A stretch of 64,000 nucleotides of DNA from Pseudoalteromonas rubra (GTDB lineage: Bacteria; Pseudomonadota; Gammaproteobacteria; Enterobacterales; Alteromonadaceae), in contig NZ_CP045429.1 of assembly GCF_005886805.2 (NCBI RefSeq), positions 3,070,501 through 3,134,500 on the forward strand, read 5' to 3'. Of this stretch, positions 1 to 9,162 are shown piece by piece; positions within the stretch are counted from its first letter, which is position 1, and the number at the start of each line of letters is the position of its first letter. A program made the position numbers and the translations under genes. The notes beneath the pieces were generated by a model. That model saw only the letters and a program-made list of their open reading frames with translations. It made no database searches and was not told the origin of the DNA.

Positions 1-535
1 GGCCATCTCGTTGTTGTTCACCATCGTCACACTGAGGCTTGATGTATAGCTGACGATCACGGTACACAATGCGATCGCCCGGCAAGCCAATGATACGCTT
101 GATAAAGTCAATGCGCTCATCCAGTGGGAATTTAAACACCGCGATATCACCTCGCTGAGGGTCATCTATTTCAACCAATTGGCTGCGCCAGACCGGATCT
201 TTAATGCCATACGCGTACTTTTGCACCAGGATAAAATCACCATCCAACAATGTCGGCATCATAGAGCCAGACGGGATCTGGAAGGGTTCAAAAATAAATG
301 AGCGGAACACTGTTATCGCCGCAATCATAGGAAAGATTGATTTGGCGCTTTCAGTGATGGCAGGCACTGGTGCTATCTGCTCAATTGTTTCTTCATCGAG
401 CGGCTGCTCAGACGCGCCTTGAGCTAATGCGATTCGCTCTTTACGCTTGGGCGCATACAACAAGTGATCGATTAACCAAATCAAGCCCGAACCGAGCGTC
501 AATAACACCAAAAATACTGAAAAATAACCTGCCAT
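1..535 (-). CDS. lepB: Signal peptidase I (leader peptidase), 3' end cut by window
   Basis: Type I signal peptidase, which removes Sec/Tat signal peptides at the outer face of the inner membrane. The ATG is at 535 and the frame stays open to base 1, giving about 178 residues; the C-terminal part of the catalytic domain lies outside. A hydrophobic N-terminal segment (residues 3-22) is followed by a charged loop (APKRKER), then the catalytic region. The nucleophile motif PSGSMMPT has Ser91. The general-base Lys135 lies in RGDIAVFKFP. The segment GLPGDR, the next conserved box, follows. This Ser/Lys dyad and spacing match E. coli LepB. It starts 11 bp downstream of the lepA stop on the same strand, so the two are probably one lepA-lepB operon. 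Identification is firm; only the truncation limits it. Confidence 0.96.
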   Translation of the reverse strand, partial: MAGYFSVFLVLLTLGSGLIWLIDHLLYAPKRKERIALAQGASEQPLDEETIEQIAPVPAITESAKSIFPMIAAITVFRSFIFEPFQIPSGSMMPTLLDGDFILVQKYAYGIKDPVWRSQLVEIDDPQRGDIAVFKFPLDERIDFIKRIIGLPGDRIVYRDRQLYIKPQCDDGEQQRDG

Positions 536-546
536 AATAATTCCTG

Positions 547-2334
547 TTACTTACCTACTTTAAGAATCGCGAGGAAAGCATCCTGTGGCACTTCAACATT
601 GCCCAGCTGCTTCATGCGTTTCTTACCTTCTTTTTGCTTTTGCAGTAGTTTCTTCTTACGACTGACATCACCACCATAACACTTCGCGATGACGTTTTTA
701 CGTAACTGTTTCACAGTGGTTCGTGCAATCACATGGTTGCCGATTGCAGCCTGGATAGCAATATCAAACATCTGACGCGGGATCAGCTCACGCAATGCGT
801 CTGCCAATTGGCGTCCACGACCTTGAGAATTCTCACGGTGTGCAATAATCGCCAGGGCATCAACCCGGTCACCGTTGATCAGAATGTCCACACGGACCAT
901 GTCCGACGTCTGGAAACGCTTAAAGTTGTAGTCAAGAGAAGCAAACCCTCGGCTGGTCGACTTAAGCTTATCAAAGAAGTCCATGACCACTTCAGCCATT
1001 GGCAATTCATACGTCACGGCAACCTGCTTACCGTGGTAGCTCATTTTGGTCTGTACGCCACGCTTTTCAACACACAGAGTAATGACGTTACCCAAGTATT
1101 CCTGCGGCACCAGAATATTCGCTTCTACAATCGGCTCGCGAATTTCGATGATGTCATTCACCGGTGGCAAGTCTGATGGGTTATCAATCTGGATCACCCC
1201 ATCTTTCGTTTCCACTTCGTATACAACCGTTGGTGCCGTCGTGATGAGATCCATGTCATATTCACGTTCCAGACGTTCCTGAATAATCTCCATGTGAAGC
1301 ATGCCAAGGAAGCCACAACGGAAACCAAAACCCAGTGCAGTTGAGTTCTCAGGCTCGAAGAACAAAGATGCGTCATTCAGGCTCAACTTATTCAGTGCAT
1401 CACGGAAGTTTTCATAGTCATCAGACGAAATAGGGAACATACCCGCATAGACCTGAGGTTTAACCCGCTTAAAGCCAGGTAAACGCTCCTCAGCTGGTTC
1501 CTTAGTTAGGGTAATTGTATCCCCCACTGGAGCACCATGGATGTCTTTAATACCGGCAATCACAAAGCCTACTTCACCCGTTTTCAGGACACCCGTTTCT
1601 GTTTGTTTTGGTGTGAAAATACCGACTTTATCAGCAATGTGCGTCTGATCTGTCGACATAATCTTAATCTTGTCACCACGGCGTAACTCACCGTGCTTAA
1701 TACGTACCAATGACACAACGCCCTGGTAAGAGTCAAACCAGGAGTCGATGATCAATGCCTGGAGAGGTTGCTCTGGCTCACCCTCGGGTGGCGGCACGTC
1801 ACGTACGATCATTTCCAGTACCTCATCGATACCGATACCTGTTTTAGCACTACACTGTACTGCTTCAAGCGCTTCAATACCGACGATTTCTTCAATCTCT
1901 TCAGCAACGCGCAATGGATCAGCCTGCGGCAAGTCGATTTTATTCAACACCGGCAGCACTTCAAGGTCCATTTCAATCGCGGTATAACAGTTAGCCAAAG
2001 TCTGAGCTTCAACACCCTGACCAGCATCTACAACCAACAAGGCGCCCTCACAGGCAGCCAGTGAACGGGATACTTCGTAGCTGAAATCTACGTGTCCAGG
2101 CGTATCGATAAAATTGAGCTGATACGTCTCGCCGTCATTGGCCTTATAATTTAGCGTTACGCTCTGCGCTTTAATGGTGATCCCACGCTCTCGCTCAAGG
2201 TCCATCGAATCCAGCACCTGCTGCTGCATCTCGCGATCTGTTAAGCCGCCGCATACCTGGATTAAGCGGTCCGAAAGGGTCGATTTCCCGTGATCGATGT
2301 GGGCAATAATTGAAAAGTTACGGATGTGCTTCAT
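547..2334 (-). CDS. lepA: Elongation factor 4 (LepA), ribosome back-translocating GTPase
   Basis: EF4/LepA is a translational GTPase that acts on stalled ribosomes and sits upstream of lepB in many proteobacteria. The 595 residues match the family length (about 600). G-domain motifs are intact: P-loop AHIDHGKST (11-19), DTPGH (77-81) and NKID (131-134). These are followed by EF-G-like domains II, III and V and the LepA-specific C-terminal domain ([47 protein letters not shown], split here for length). The start [19 protein letters not shown] is the canonical N-terminus. No frameshift or missing motif was seen. It lies about 60 bp downstream of rseC on the same strand, so read-through from the sigma-E operon is possible but not shown. 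Confidence 0.98.
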   Translation of the reverse strand: MKHIRNFSIIAHIDHGKSTLSDRLIQVCGGLTDREMQQQVLDSMDLERERGITIKAQSVTLNYKANDGETYQLNFIDTPGHVDFSYEVSRSLAACEGALLVVDAGQGVEAQTLANCYTAIEMDLEVLPVLNKIDLPQADPLRVAEEIEEIVGIEALEAVQCSAKTGIGIDEVLEMIVRDVPPPEGEPEQPLQALIIDSWFDSYQGVVSLVRIKHGELRRGDKIKIMSTDQTHIADKVGIFTPKQTETGVLKTGEVGFVIAGIKDIHGAPVGDTITLTKEPAEERLPGFKRVKPQVYAGMFPISSDDYENFRDALNKLSLNDASLFFEPENSTALGFGFRCGFLGMLHMEIIQERLEREYDMDLITTAPTVVYEVETKDGVIQIDNPSDLPPVNDIIEIREPIVEANILVPQEYLGNVITLCVEKRGVQTKMSYHGKQVAVTYELPMAEVVMDFFDKLKSTSRGFASLDYNFKRFQTSDMVRVDILINGDRVDALAIIAHRENSQGRGRQLADALRELIPRQMFDIAIQAAIGNHVIARTTVKQLRKNVIAKCYGGDVSRKKKLLQKQKEGKKRMKQLGNVEVPQDAFLAILKVGK

Positions 2335-2392
2335 ATACTGGATTCTAAACTTCTGTTTTTCACAAATAGAGATTAAACGCCGATTTTACAAT

Positions 2393-2851
2393 TTATTTGG
2401 CGCAATCACCATCTATTTGCGTTAGGGGAAGGCTAATTGGATAAATTTTTATCACTTTGATGTCGTGACGCAGTGCTTTTGTGCGCTGTTTTGCGATTTG
2501 AAAGCCAACGAGTCCACCCATTACGGTGGCCAGTATTTGCCAAAGCTCACCAGCCTGCAAAAAAAGATGTGTGATAAACATGGCAGCAAACGCCATTGCC
2601 AGCGGTAACAGATACACCCAGAGAGCATTTTCGACCACTTTGCTGTCATCCAATGTCAGGGTCATTTTTTGTCCAACCTGAACTGGCTCCTCACAGGCAA
2701 TGGGTAAGGCTTTTTTATGGCTACCAAACAGCTTACTAAAAATCTGTGAGCCGCATTTACCGTTGCAACCCGCACACGCTGGTTTTTCCTCTGCAACAAG
2801 CCAAACGGTACCAGGCTCGACACGTGACACCGTGAGTGTTTGTTCTATCAT
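2393..2851 (-). CDS. rseC: SoxR-reducing / sigma-E regulatory protein RseC
   Basis: RseC family inner-membrane protein (152 aa). In E. coli, RseC modulates sigma-E modestly and takes part in reducing SoxR. The N-terminal domain carries a Cys cluster, C26, C29 and C33 (CAGCNGKCG), of the type that could bind a metal or Fe-S cluster. Two membrane-spanning segments follow, roughly residues 77-95 and 102-118, and then a basic cytoplasmic tail. It is the last gene of the rpoE-rseA-rseB-rseC operon and its start overlaps the rseB stop by 4 bp (ATGA), which suggests translational coupling. Family assignment rests on the Cys motif, topology and operon position. The biochemical role is established only for relatives. 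Confidence 0.93.
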   Translation of the reverse strand: MIEQTLTVSRVEPGTVWLVAEEKPACAGCNGKCGSQIFSKLFGSHKKALPIACEEPVQVGQKMTLTLDDSKVVENALWVYLLPLAMAFAAMFITHLFLQAGELWQILATVMGGLVGFQIAKQRTKALRHDIKVIKIYPISLPLTQIDGDCAK

Positions 2852-3801
2852 AACGGTCGCGTTACCGACTCTGCAATTGCTTTGGCCGTCATAGTGGGGA
2901 TCTTCCCAACTACGGACACATCAAACGCACCAGAGTTGTGAACATAAACCGTGGTTGCACCAGAGCTGAGCGCACCGCTGGCTCTTTGTCCCGACAAAGG
3001 CCTCTGCACAAACACAGAAAATTCAACAAGCCCGTCAGAAAACAAAAAGTAATCGGCCAGTTCGTTATTTAAATCAAGCTTATGTCGGTCTGACTTGAGC
3101 AGTTTAAAGCCTTCAGGCAACCAACCTATACGCCAATTATTTTGCAGTTTTTGGGTGTTTTCTGTCTCTGCCAGAGAAGCCAGCGGCATTGGAAAATCTT
3201 TGCTACTTAACTCTATCAAAGGCTGTGCAGGTTGTTCCGTTACACTGATATGAGTGAGCTGTAATTGCTCCAGCACTTCACCCTGCTGTGTCACATACGC
3301 AGCTTTAAGCAACAACGCAGACTGAATATCGATCCACAACCAATAGTTGTATTTATGTTCATCTTTAGAAACCAGACGAACGAGCTGCGCGGCCCTGTCG
3401 GCGATACGCTCTTTACCGCCAAGTACAAAATCATAGCTGTTTGACAGGCTGCCTATCTCGCCAAACAAAATTTCAGGAATAGGACCCGCAATGGCGTCCG
3501 TTTCGATAGAATAAGGTTGGGTTTGTGGTTCAAAGTAGGTGACTTTATTATCAACCCGCACCACTTCAAGGCCAGCACCATTTTGTCGGCTAAGAATTTC
3601 CAGTTCGCTGTCTTCCACTTTACCATGGAGCCAGCGGTAAGGTTCCATACCTTTGCCTTTTACCACCACAAATGATGCATCAAAGTTACGCTCCTGAATA
3701 GCAGAAGACATATCTGTGAGCAGCTGTTTTGCATTAATGATATCGCTGGCAACAACCTGGGCACTCAGACCCACTCCCAGTAGTAACGCAAGCCACTTCA
3801 T
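2848..3801 (-). CDS. rseB: Periplasmic sigma-E regulator RseB (MucB)
   Basis: RseB/MucB (317 aa) binds the periplasmic part of the anti-sigma factor RseA, protects it from DegS, and releases it on sensing lipoprotein/LPS intermediates. A cleavable signal peptide is visible (MKWLALLLGVGLSAQVVA, then SDI). Next comes the lipid-binding-like N-terminal domain (about 25-210), then the smaller C-terminal domain containing LPEGFKLL and VYVHNSGAFDVSVVGK. The start codon directly abuts the rseA stop (no gap), and the 3' end overlaps rseC by 4 bp, so it is a central gene of the sigma-E operon. Length and architecture match the family. Confidence 0.95.
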   Translation of the reverse strand: MKWLALLLGVGLSAQVVASDIINAKQLLTDMSSAIQERNFDASFVVVKGKGMEPYRWLHGKVEDSELEILSRQNGAGLEVVRVDNKVTYFEPQTQPYSIETDAIAGPIPEILFGEIGSLSNSYDFVLGGKERIADRAAQLVRLVSKDEHKYNYWLWIDIQSALLLKAAYVTQQGEVLEQLQLTHISVTEQPAQPLIELSSKDFPMPLASLAETENTQKLQNNWRIGWLPEGFKLLKSDRHKLDLNNELADYFLFSDGLVEFSVFVQRPLSGQRASGALSSGATTVYVHNSGAFDVSVVGKIPTMTAKAIAESVTRPL

Positions 3802-4401
3802 CTACTTTTCTTGTTCCTCTTTTTCTTCCTGTGCTTGTTGAGCCAATGCATGTGCCATTCTGGACTGGCGCTGATGCTCTAGTACCAGTGCACCAATACG
3901 TTGCTGTTGTAACTCTCTTAAGCCTTTTTCTGCACTTTCCAGCGCAGGTTCGGACGAGAGGCTCACTGGCGACACAGACCCGGTGACTGGGGTCGATTGT
4001 AACACAGGAAAATCACCGTTGGCTTGTTCCTGTGGTGCATAATTACTGACGCCCAAAACGGCAACTAAAGAAACACTCGCTGCAATCGCTACTTGTGCAA
4101 GAGGCTTACGCCAATTAGACAACGCAACGACATTATCTTCCTGACGTACTTTTTGCGGCTCTTGTTGTGGAGCCTGTTCGCCATAAGTAACCTCATCTGC
4201 CAGCGCATCAGCCATGCTGGCTGTGATATCTATACAAGGTGCCTGATTTTGCTGGCTACGCATCGCATCACCTATCAGCGCGTAACGAGCAAACTTATCT
4301 GCATCGAACTGTGCCTGACTGGCATTATCCAGTGCCTGCTCGGCATCAAAAATACTGGATGTTACTTGCCCGTCTTTGACATTAAAGTTTGATTGCGTCA
4401 T
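3802..4401 (-). CDS. rseA: Anti-sigma-E factor RseA
   Basis: Single-pass inner-membrane anti-sigma factor (199 aa) that sequesters RpoE until DegS/RseP cleave it. The N-terminal cytoplasmic region (1-100) contains ARYALIGDAMRSQ, typical of the sigma-binding domain. The hydrophobic segment at about 101-119 is the membrane helix, and the C-terminal region (120-199) is periplasmic and Gln/Glu-rich. The first 35 residues are poorly conserved: the usual 'LSALMDGE' opening of enterobacterial RseA is replaced by DGQVTSSIFDAEQALDN. It overlaps rpoE by 4 bp. Identification depends mainly on locus, topology and partial similarity, and is strong in this context. Confidence 0.92.
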   Translation of the reverse strand: MTQSNFNVKDGQVTSSIFDAEQALDNASQAQFDADKFARYALIGDAMRSQQNQAPCIDITASMADALADEVTYGEQAPQQEPQKVRQEDNVVALSNWRKPLAQVAIAASVSLVAVLGVSNYAPQEQANGDFPVLQSTPVTGSVSPVSLSSEPALESAEKGLRELQQQRIGALVLEHQRQSRMAHALAQQAQEEKEEQEK

Positions 4402-4982
4402 CTACTATTACCTATGAGTGGGTTAATATTATTGTCAATGGCCTCACGTGCTCGAAAAATCCTCGATCTGACAGTGCCTACCGGACAATCCATCACAACG
4501 GCGATTTCTTCATAGCTCATGCCCTCGATCTCGCGTAGCGTGATCGCGGTTTTAAGATCATCGGGTAGCGATTCAATGGTTCTGAAAATTACCGCTTTGA
4601 TCTCATCACTTAGCAATAAGCTCTCCGGAGAAGCATTAGACCTTAATTGCTCTGCTCCGTCATAAAACTCTGCTTCCTCAGCATCAACATCATTGGCAGG
4701 CGGCTTACGCCCCTGTGCCACCAGATAGTTCTTCGAGCAATTAACCGCTATTCGGTACAGCCAAGTGTAGAATGCGCTGTCACCCCGAAAATTGGGTAAA
4801 GCCCGATACGCCTTAATGAAGGCCTCTTGTGCTACATCGGCCACATCGCCCGAATTGGATACGTAGCGCGAGATCAATGCTGCAACTTTGTTCTGATATT
4901 TGGCAACCAACAAATTGAACGCATTTTTATCTCCTTGCTGAACACGCCGAACTATCTCTAAATCTAAATCCTGCTCGCTCAT
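4398..4982 (-). CDS. rpoE: RNA polymerase sigma factor RpoE (sigma-E, ECF family)
   Basis: Envelope-stress ECF sigma factor (194 aa; E. coli RpoE is 191). Region 2 spans about 24-92 and includes DVAQEAFIKAYRALPNF and FYTWLYRIAVN. An acidic linker (about 95-112) is followed by region 4, with its helix-turn-helix at 155-178 (MSYEEIAVVMDCPVGTVRSR). It heads the rpoE-rseA-rseB-rseC operon. A near-consensus sigma-E promoter at 5060-5086 predicts autoregulation, as in E. coli. A GAGGAG ribosome-binding site lies about 12 bp before the ATG. nadB diverges from the same intergenic region, the arrangement found in E. coli. Confidence 0.97.
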   Translation of the reverse strand: MSEQDLDLEIVRRVQQGDKNAFNLLVAKYQNKVAALISRYVSNSGDVADVAQEAFIKAYRALPNFRGDSAFYTWLYRIAVNCSKNYLVAQGRKPPANDVDAEEAEFYDGAEQLRSNASPESLLLSDEIKAVIFRTIESLPDDLKTAITLREIEGMSYEEIAVVMDCPVGTVRSRIFRAREAIDNNINPLIGNSR

Positions 4983-5059
4983 TCGAGCCGGTACTCCTCT
5001 TTGTTATTACTTGTTTTTCACACACATTGTCGCGCATTGTTGCCATCTTTTACAGCTAC

Positions 5060-5086
5060 TCTGACTAAGTGCTGAATAAAAAGTTC
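5060..5086 (-). promoter_or_regulatory. Sigma-E-type promoter of the rpoE operon
   Basis: On the minus strand, GAACTT (5086-5081) is followed by exactly 16 bases and TCAGA (5064-5060). This matches the sigma-E consensus (GGAACTT, 16 bp, TCnnA) and sits about 80 bp upstream of the rpoE start, where the E. coli autoregulated P2 promoter lies. The element was seen directly; activity is inferred. Confidence 0.8.
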
Positions 5087-5240
5087 TGTTTTTTTGATAT
5101 TTTTTTTAAAATACCCCGTATTGTCACGTCATAAACGTATTCGGTGTTGAATATGTCAGCTAGCAGCCTTACTGGGCTAAGCATAGCAGAATTATCAAAA
5201 CACGCAGAATAACAGGTTTAATTAGCTAAGACCCACTAAC

Positions 5241-6866
5241 ATGAAAGAACAAGTTCAACACCAAACAGATGTCATTATCGTCGGCAGCGGCGCAGCCGGA
5301 TTAAGTCTGGCCTTATCGCTTGCAAATACATGCCGCGTCACTGTGCTCAGTAAAGGCGAGTTGCGTGAAGGTTCAACCCTCTACGCACAAGGTGGCATAG
5401 CTGCGGTCTTTGATAAGAAGAATGACAGCATAGAATCACACGTTGATGACACTCTGGCCGCTGGTGCAGGCCTCTGTGACAGAGAAGCAGTGCATTACAC
5501 GGCTTCCAATGCCAAGCAATGCCTCAAGTGGTTAATTGAGCAAGGCGTGCCATTTGATATGGAGTTTGATAGTAAAGGACGGGAGCGTTTCCACCTCACC
5601 CGAGAAGGGGGACACAGTCACCGCCGTATACTACACGCCGCTGATGCTACCGGCAAAGCAGTACAATCTACCTTGATTGAGCGAGTTCAGGAACATCCAA
5701 ATATTCTGTTACTGGAACAATACAACGCAATCGACTTGATCACTCAGGGCACCTCAGATCAAAAAGTCGTTCATGGCTTATACGTCTTTAACCGCCGTGC
5801 CAACCGAGTCGAAACGGTCACTGCCAAATTTGTTGCTCTGGCAACCGGTGGCGCGAGCAAAGTGTATCTTTATACTTCTAACCCGGACGTATCCAGTGGG
5901 GATGGTATCGCCATGGCGTGGCGCGCCGGCTGCCGTGTAGCAAACATGGAATTCAATCAGTTTCACCCAACCAGCCTGTACCACCCTGAGCTGCAGAATT
6001 TCCTGATCACAGAAGCAATGCGTGGAGAAGGCGCTCTGCTGAGACGCCCTGATGGCACTCGCTTTATGCCTGATTTTGATGATCGGGAAGAGTTAGCACC
6101 ACGTGATGTTGTCGCTCGCGCTATCGACTACGAGATGAAGCGCCTGGGTGCCAATTGCGTCTATCTGGATATCTCTCACAAAGACAAAGACTTTATCATA
6201 GAGCACTTCCCGACTATTTATGCTAAATGTTTGAGCGTCGGTCTGGATATTACCAAAGAACCGATCCCGGTCGTCCCGGCGGCACATTACACCTGTGGCG
6301 GAGTCATGACAGACTTTAACGGCCTGACCGACATCAGCAATTTATACGCCATCGGCGAAGTAGCCTATACCGGGCTTCACGGCGCCAACCGCATGGCAAG
6401 TAACTCATTGCTTGAGTGTATTGTATTTGCCCATGCCGCAGCCAAAGACATACTCGCTAAAATAGAGAATCAGCCAGAACCACCCGAATTGCCGGAATGG
6501 GATGAAAGTCAGGTCAGTGATTCAGATGAAGAAGTCGTGATCACCCATAACTGGCATGAGCTCAGACTATTTATGTGGGACTATGTAGGCATTGTTCGTT
6601 CAACTAAGCGACTGGAGCGAGCACTTCGTCGGGTTGAATTATTACAGCAAGAGATTCAGGAGTATTATTCTCACTTCAGGGTCAGCAATAACCTGCTCGA
6701 ACTGCGTAATTTGGTTCAGGTGGCTGAGCTGATCATTCGCAGTGCGCTGGCCAGAAAGGAAAGCCGAGGGTTGCACTATACGCTGGACTTCCCAGACAGT
6801 GCTGAGACCACAGAACCAACTATCCTGACCTCAGAAGAGGCAAAACGCGAGTCTGAGTCCAATTGA
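5241..6866 (+). CDS. nadB: L-aspartate oxidase
   Basis: FAD enzyme that oxidises L-aspartate to iminoaspartate, the first step of de novo NAD synthesis (with NadA). It has 541 aa, the usual length. The N-terminal FAD-binding motif is GxGxxG at 15-20 ([13 protein letters not shown]). Conserved family blocks are [68 protein letters not shown] and [21 protein letters not shown]. The C-terminal helical domain ends after LHYTLDFP. It is divergent from rpoE, the conserved gammaproteobacterial layout. The C-terminal 20 residues are Glu/Ser-rich and variable. No NrtR or NadR site was identified. Confidence 0.97.
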   Translation: MKEQVQHQTDVIIVGSGAAGLSLALSLANTCRVTVLSKGELREGSTLYAQGGIAAVFDKKNDSIESHVDDTLAAGAGLCDREAVHYTASNAKQCLKWLIEQGVPFDMEFDSKGRERFHLTREGGHSHRRILHAADATGKAVQSTLIERVQEHPNILLLEQYNAIDLITQGTSDQKVVHGLYVFNRRANRVETVTAKFVALATGGASKVYLYTSNPDVSSGDGIAMAWRAGCRVANMEFNQFHPTSLYHPELQNFLITEAMRGEGALLRRPDGTRFMPDFDDREELAPRDVVARAIDYEMKRLGANCVYLDISHKDKDFIIEHFPTIYAKCLSVGLDITKEPIPVVPAAHYTCGGVMTDFNGLTDISNLYAIGEVAYTGLHGANRMASNSLLECIVFAHAAAKDILAKIENQPEPPELPEWDESQVSDSDEEVVITHNWHELRLFMWDYVGIVRSTKRLERALRRVELLQQEIQEYYSHFRVSNNLLELRNLVQVAELIIRSALARKESRGLHYTLDFPDSAETTEPTILTSEEAKRESESN

Positions 6867-6901
6867 TACCCGTATGCTGAGCCACTTCGCTTGGTAATAC
6901 C

Positions 6902-7318
6902 TCACACCATCAAAAACACCTGGCGACATAATTGTCGCCAGTACTCTTCCTGCATAGCGTGACGCATAATTCCGATATGCCGGGTACCTTTATCTGTCTG
7001 AACGGTCAACAGCAACGAACAGTGGCAGTATAGACGCACAGACTTGAGTTGTCCCTGCCAACGCTGTTGCTCGGCCGAAACGATGAGTGTGCCTTGTTCT
7101 GGTAATATCCCCAGTTGGCCTGACAGTACGAAATAGTGTTTCATCGTATGCCTGGCAAAGCGATACCCCAGAAAACATGTTGCCAAATGCCACCACCAAA
7201 GTGTTGGCGTCACGATAACCAAAACGGCCAATAGGCAACAAAAAAAGACCACAATTACTTTGTGGTCAGGTGTGTTTTGCTGGAAATAAAAACTAAGCGC
7301 GGACCCGGTCAAGAACAA
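6902..7318 (-). CDS. ygfX: YgfX (CptA)-like inner-membrane protein
   Basis: Small membrane protein (138 aa) with two adjacent hydrophobic helices near the N-terminus (about 20-34 and 38-53, containing WWWHLATCFLGYRFA). A soluble beta-rich C-terminal domain follows. This layout and its position behind sdhE/ygfY match YgfX, proposed in E. coli to act as a toxin affecting MreB/FtsZ with YgfY as partner. That role is debated, because YgfY is now known as the flavinylation factor SdhE. The start overlaps the sdhE 3' end by 26 bp, implying coupling. It converges on nadB, 35 bp away. Confidence 0.72.
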   Translation of the reverse strand: MFLTGSALSFYFQQNTPDHKVIVVFFCCLLAVLVIVTPTLWWWHLATCFLGYRFARHTMKHYFVLSGQLGILPEQGTLIVSAEQQRWQGQLKSVRLYCHCSLLLTVQTDKGTRHIGIMRHAMQEEYWRQLCRQVFLMV

Positions 7319-7553
7319 ACTTTACCATAGTGTCCAGCTCCGGATATGGACAGGCTTCATGGCCCATAAACCAGGCAAATAAATCGGGGTCTTCTACTTC
7401 CAGTAAACGTTGAAACACCAACTTATCTTGTTCAGATAACTGGTCGTACGCTTCATCAACGAAAGGCTCCAGCAAAATATCCAACTCCAGCATGCCACGG
7501 CGACATGCCCATTTTGTACGAGCCTTTGAATACAACTCAGCCATAATTTCCAC
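7293..7553 (-). CDS. sdhE: FAD assembly factor SdhE (YgfY/CptB)
   Basis: Small five-helix protein (86 aa) that promotes covalent attachment of FAD to succinate dehydrogenase and fumarate reductase. The diagnostic RGxxE motif is present (WACRRGMLELDILLEPF, about 14-30), along with the conserved tail (DPDLFAWFMGHEACPYPELDTMV). It is the first gene of a two-gene unit with ygfX, which overlaps its 3' end by 26 bp, and it diverges from ygfZ. Length and motifs match E. coli SdhE closely. Confidence 0.93.
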   Translation of the reverse strand: MEIMAELYSKARTKWACRRGMLELDILLEPFVDEAYDQLSEQDKLVFQRLLEVEDPDLFAWFMGHEACPYPELDTMVKFVLDRVRA

Positions 7554-7705
7554 ATACCCTTAAATTTTATTGTGTCACAGTGATTATAACGTATCCTGCG
7601 GTGCGCGTTAACTGTGTGAAGAAACAATAATCGCGCCCTTCGCGCCTATCTCAGTCGCAAGATTTGCGGTAATATTAGGTAAATTCTTCAACAAGGATCA
7701 ATAAG

Positions 7706-8623
7706 ATGGCACAAGCAAATGCATATCCTCTTAGTTTACAATTGATCTCTGTAAGCGGCGCCGATAAGTTAAGTTACCTGCATGGCCAGGTCACCCAGGA
7801 TCTTAATCTGCTGACGGATGATAACTTCCTTTGGGCCGGGCATTGCAGCCCGAAAGGTAAATTGTGGGCAACCCTCAGGCTTAGTAAATTAAACGATGCC
7901 TATCTGCTACTCGGATCTCAGGCTGAGACCGACGCTTCCTGTCGGGAGCTCAAAAAATATGGTGTGTTCGCTAAGGTTGATATTGAAATAACGCACCATC
8001 AGGTGCTTGGTATACTGACTGATGACATGTGCCAAACGTGCGACCTGTTAGGGCTCACCTTTGCTCAAGAATCCAACGCCTGTACATTTGGTGATAATAA
8101 CAAAGCTCTGAAACTAAATGGCCAGCGCCTGTTGCTGATTGTCGAACATGGCTACACATTACCACAAGGTGTTGCACTGCACACTGACCCCACCCCGTTT
8201 GACAGTGCCACAATTTTGGCTGGAGAACCACAACTCGGTGAAACCAGTGTCGATGAATACGTACCTCAGATGGTAAATCTACAAGCGCTGGGCGCGATCA
8301 GCTTTAAGAAAGGCTGCTATACTGGTCAGGAGACGGTGGCCCGGATGCGTTATTTGGGCAAAAATAAACGTGCTCTTTATATTGTAAAGGGCCAGGCCAG
8401 CGCGCATCCACAGGAATCAGAACTTGAGGTCCAACTGGAAGGGGACAACTGGCGTCGGGCAGGCAAAGTGATCCATCAGGCCTACGACAGCGTCAGTCAA
8501 GACTATTATGCGCTGGCAGTGATGGCCAACGACCTGACTGACTCAGCAGTTTTGCGTTGCAAAACGCACCCGGGAGTTGAGCTGAAAATTCAGCCTCTTC
8601 CCTACTCTTTAGAAGATAATTAA
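7706..8623 (+). CDS. ygfZ: Folate-binding Fe-S/tRNA-modification factor YgfZ
   Basis: GcvT-like, tetrahydrofolate-binding protein (305 aa; E. coli YgfZ is about 326) required for some Fe-S enzymes such as MiaB. The family signature K-G-C-Y-T-G-Q-E lies at 202-209, with the essential Cys204, in the context SFKKGCYTGQETVARMRYLGK. The N-terminal block KLSYLHGQVTQDL and the HCSPKGKLWA motif are also typical. It is divergent from sdhE, as in many gammaproteobacteria, and is followed 11 bp later by a SlyD-like isomerase. A good AAGGATC ribosome-binding site precedes the ATG. Confidence 0.94.
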   Translation: MAQANAYPLSLQLISVSGADKLSYLHGQVTQDLNLLTDDNFLWAGHCSPKGKLWATLRLSKLNDAYLLLGSQAETDASCRELKKYGVFAKVDIEITHHQVLGILTDDMCQTCDLLGLTFAQESNACTFGDNNKALKLNGQRLLLIVEHGYTLPQGVALHTDPTPFDSATILAGEPQLGETSVDEYVPQMVNLQALGAISFKKGCYTGQETVARMRYLGKNKRALYIVKGQASAHPQESELEVQLEGDNWRRAGKVIHQAYDSVSQDYYALAVMANDLTDSAVLRCKTHPGVELKIQPLPYSLEDN

Positions 8624-8634
8624 GCGGAAATATT

Positions 8635-9114
8635 ATGAAGATTGCCCCGAATACCGTTGTAAAAATGCACTACGCTGTGTTGGACAATGATGACAACAGC
8701 ATAGACAACACCTTTGATGATGAACCGCTTGAGTTTATCGTGGGTACGGGTTATTTGATTTCAGGCCTGGAAGAGGCACTGATGAGCAAACAGGCTGGAG
8801 ACAAACTCAGCGTGTCTGTTGAGCCACAAAATGGCTATGGCGAACGTCACGATAATTTAATGCAGGCTGTGCCAAAAAGCATGTTCGAGGACATGGAAGT
8901 AGAGGTCGGCATGCAGTTTCGTGCCACCACAGACGACGGTGAACAAACGGTGATCGTGATTGGCGTTGAAGGCGACGATGTCATTGTTGATGGCAACCAT
9001 CCTCTTGCCGGTATCACGTTAAACTTTGATGTGGAAATTCTGGAAGTTCGTGAAGCAACAGCGGAAGAGTTGGCGCATGGTCACGTCCACAGCGAGGGCG
9101 GGTGTGCGCACTAG
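8635..9114 (+). CDS. SlyD-type FKBP peptidyl-prolyl cis-trans isomerase
   Basis: FKBP-family prolyl isomerase/chaperone (159 aa) of the SlyD/FkpB group. The FKBP core is interrupted by an insert-in-flap chaperone domain: the first part has PLEFIVGTGYLISGLEEAL, the IF domain is about 66-128, and the protein returns to the fold at HPLAGITLNFDVEIL. The tail ends in HGHVHSEGGCAH (148-159), a short His/Cys-rich metal-binding end, much shorter than the tail of E. coli SlyD. It could be called slyD, but paralogues exist in this group, so no symbol is given. It follows ygfZ by 11 bp and is probably cotranscribed. A bidirectional terminator lies 20 bp downstream. Confidence 0.9.
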   Translation: MKIAPNTVVKMHYAVLDNDDNSIDNTFDDEPLEFIVGTGYLISGLEEALMSKQAGDKLSVSVEPQNGYGERHDNLMQAVPKSMFEDMEVEVGMQFRATTDDGEQTVIVIGVEGDDVIVDGNHPLAGITLNFDVEILEVREATAEELAHGHVHSEGGCAH

Positions 9115-9134
9115 CACTCACGCACCAACACACT

Positions 9135-9162
9135 AAAAAAGCGCCTATTTGGCGCTTTTTTT
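9135..9162. terminator. Bidirectional rho-independent terminator
   Basis: GCGCC (9141-9145) and GGCGC (9151-9155) form a hairpin with an A-run before it and a T-run after it. It serves the FKBP gene on the plus strand. It also overlaps the last codon and stop of the convergent membrane-protein gene on the minus strand. Confidence 0.85.

Noticed and set aside
733..1176. 147-codon plus-strand frame inside lepA
   Set aside because: Antisense shadow of a highly conserved gene, with no supporting start signal.
6867..6901. ATACC...GGTAATACC stretch after nadB as a third copy of the dispersed repeat
   Set aside because: Only the outer five bases resemble the repeat ends; the interior does not match either copy.
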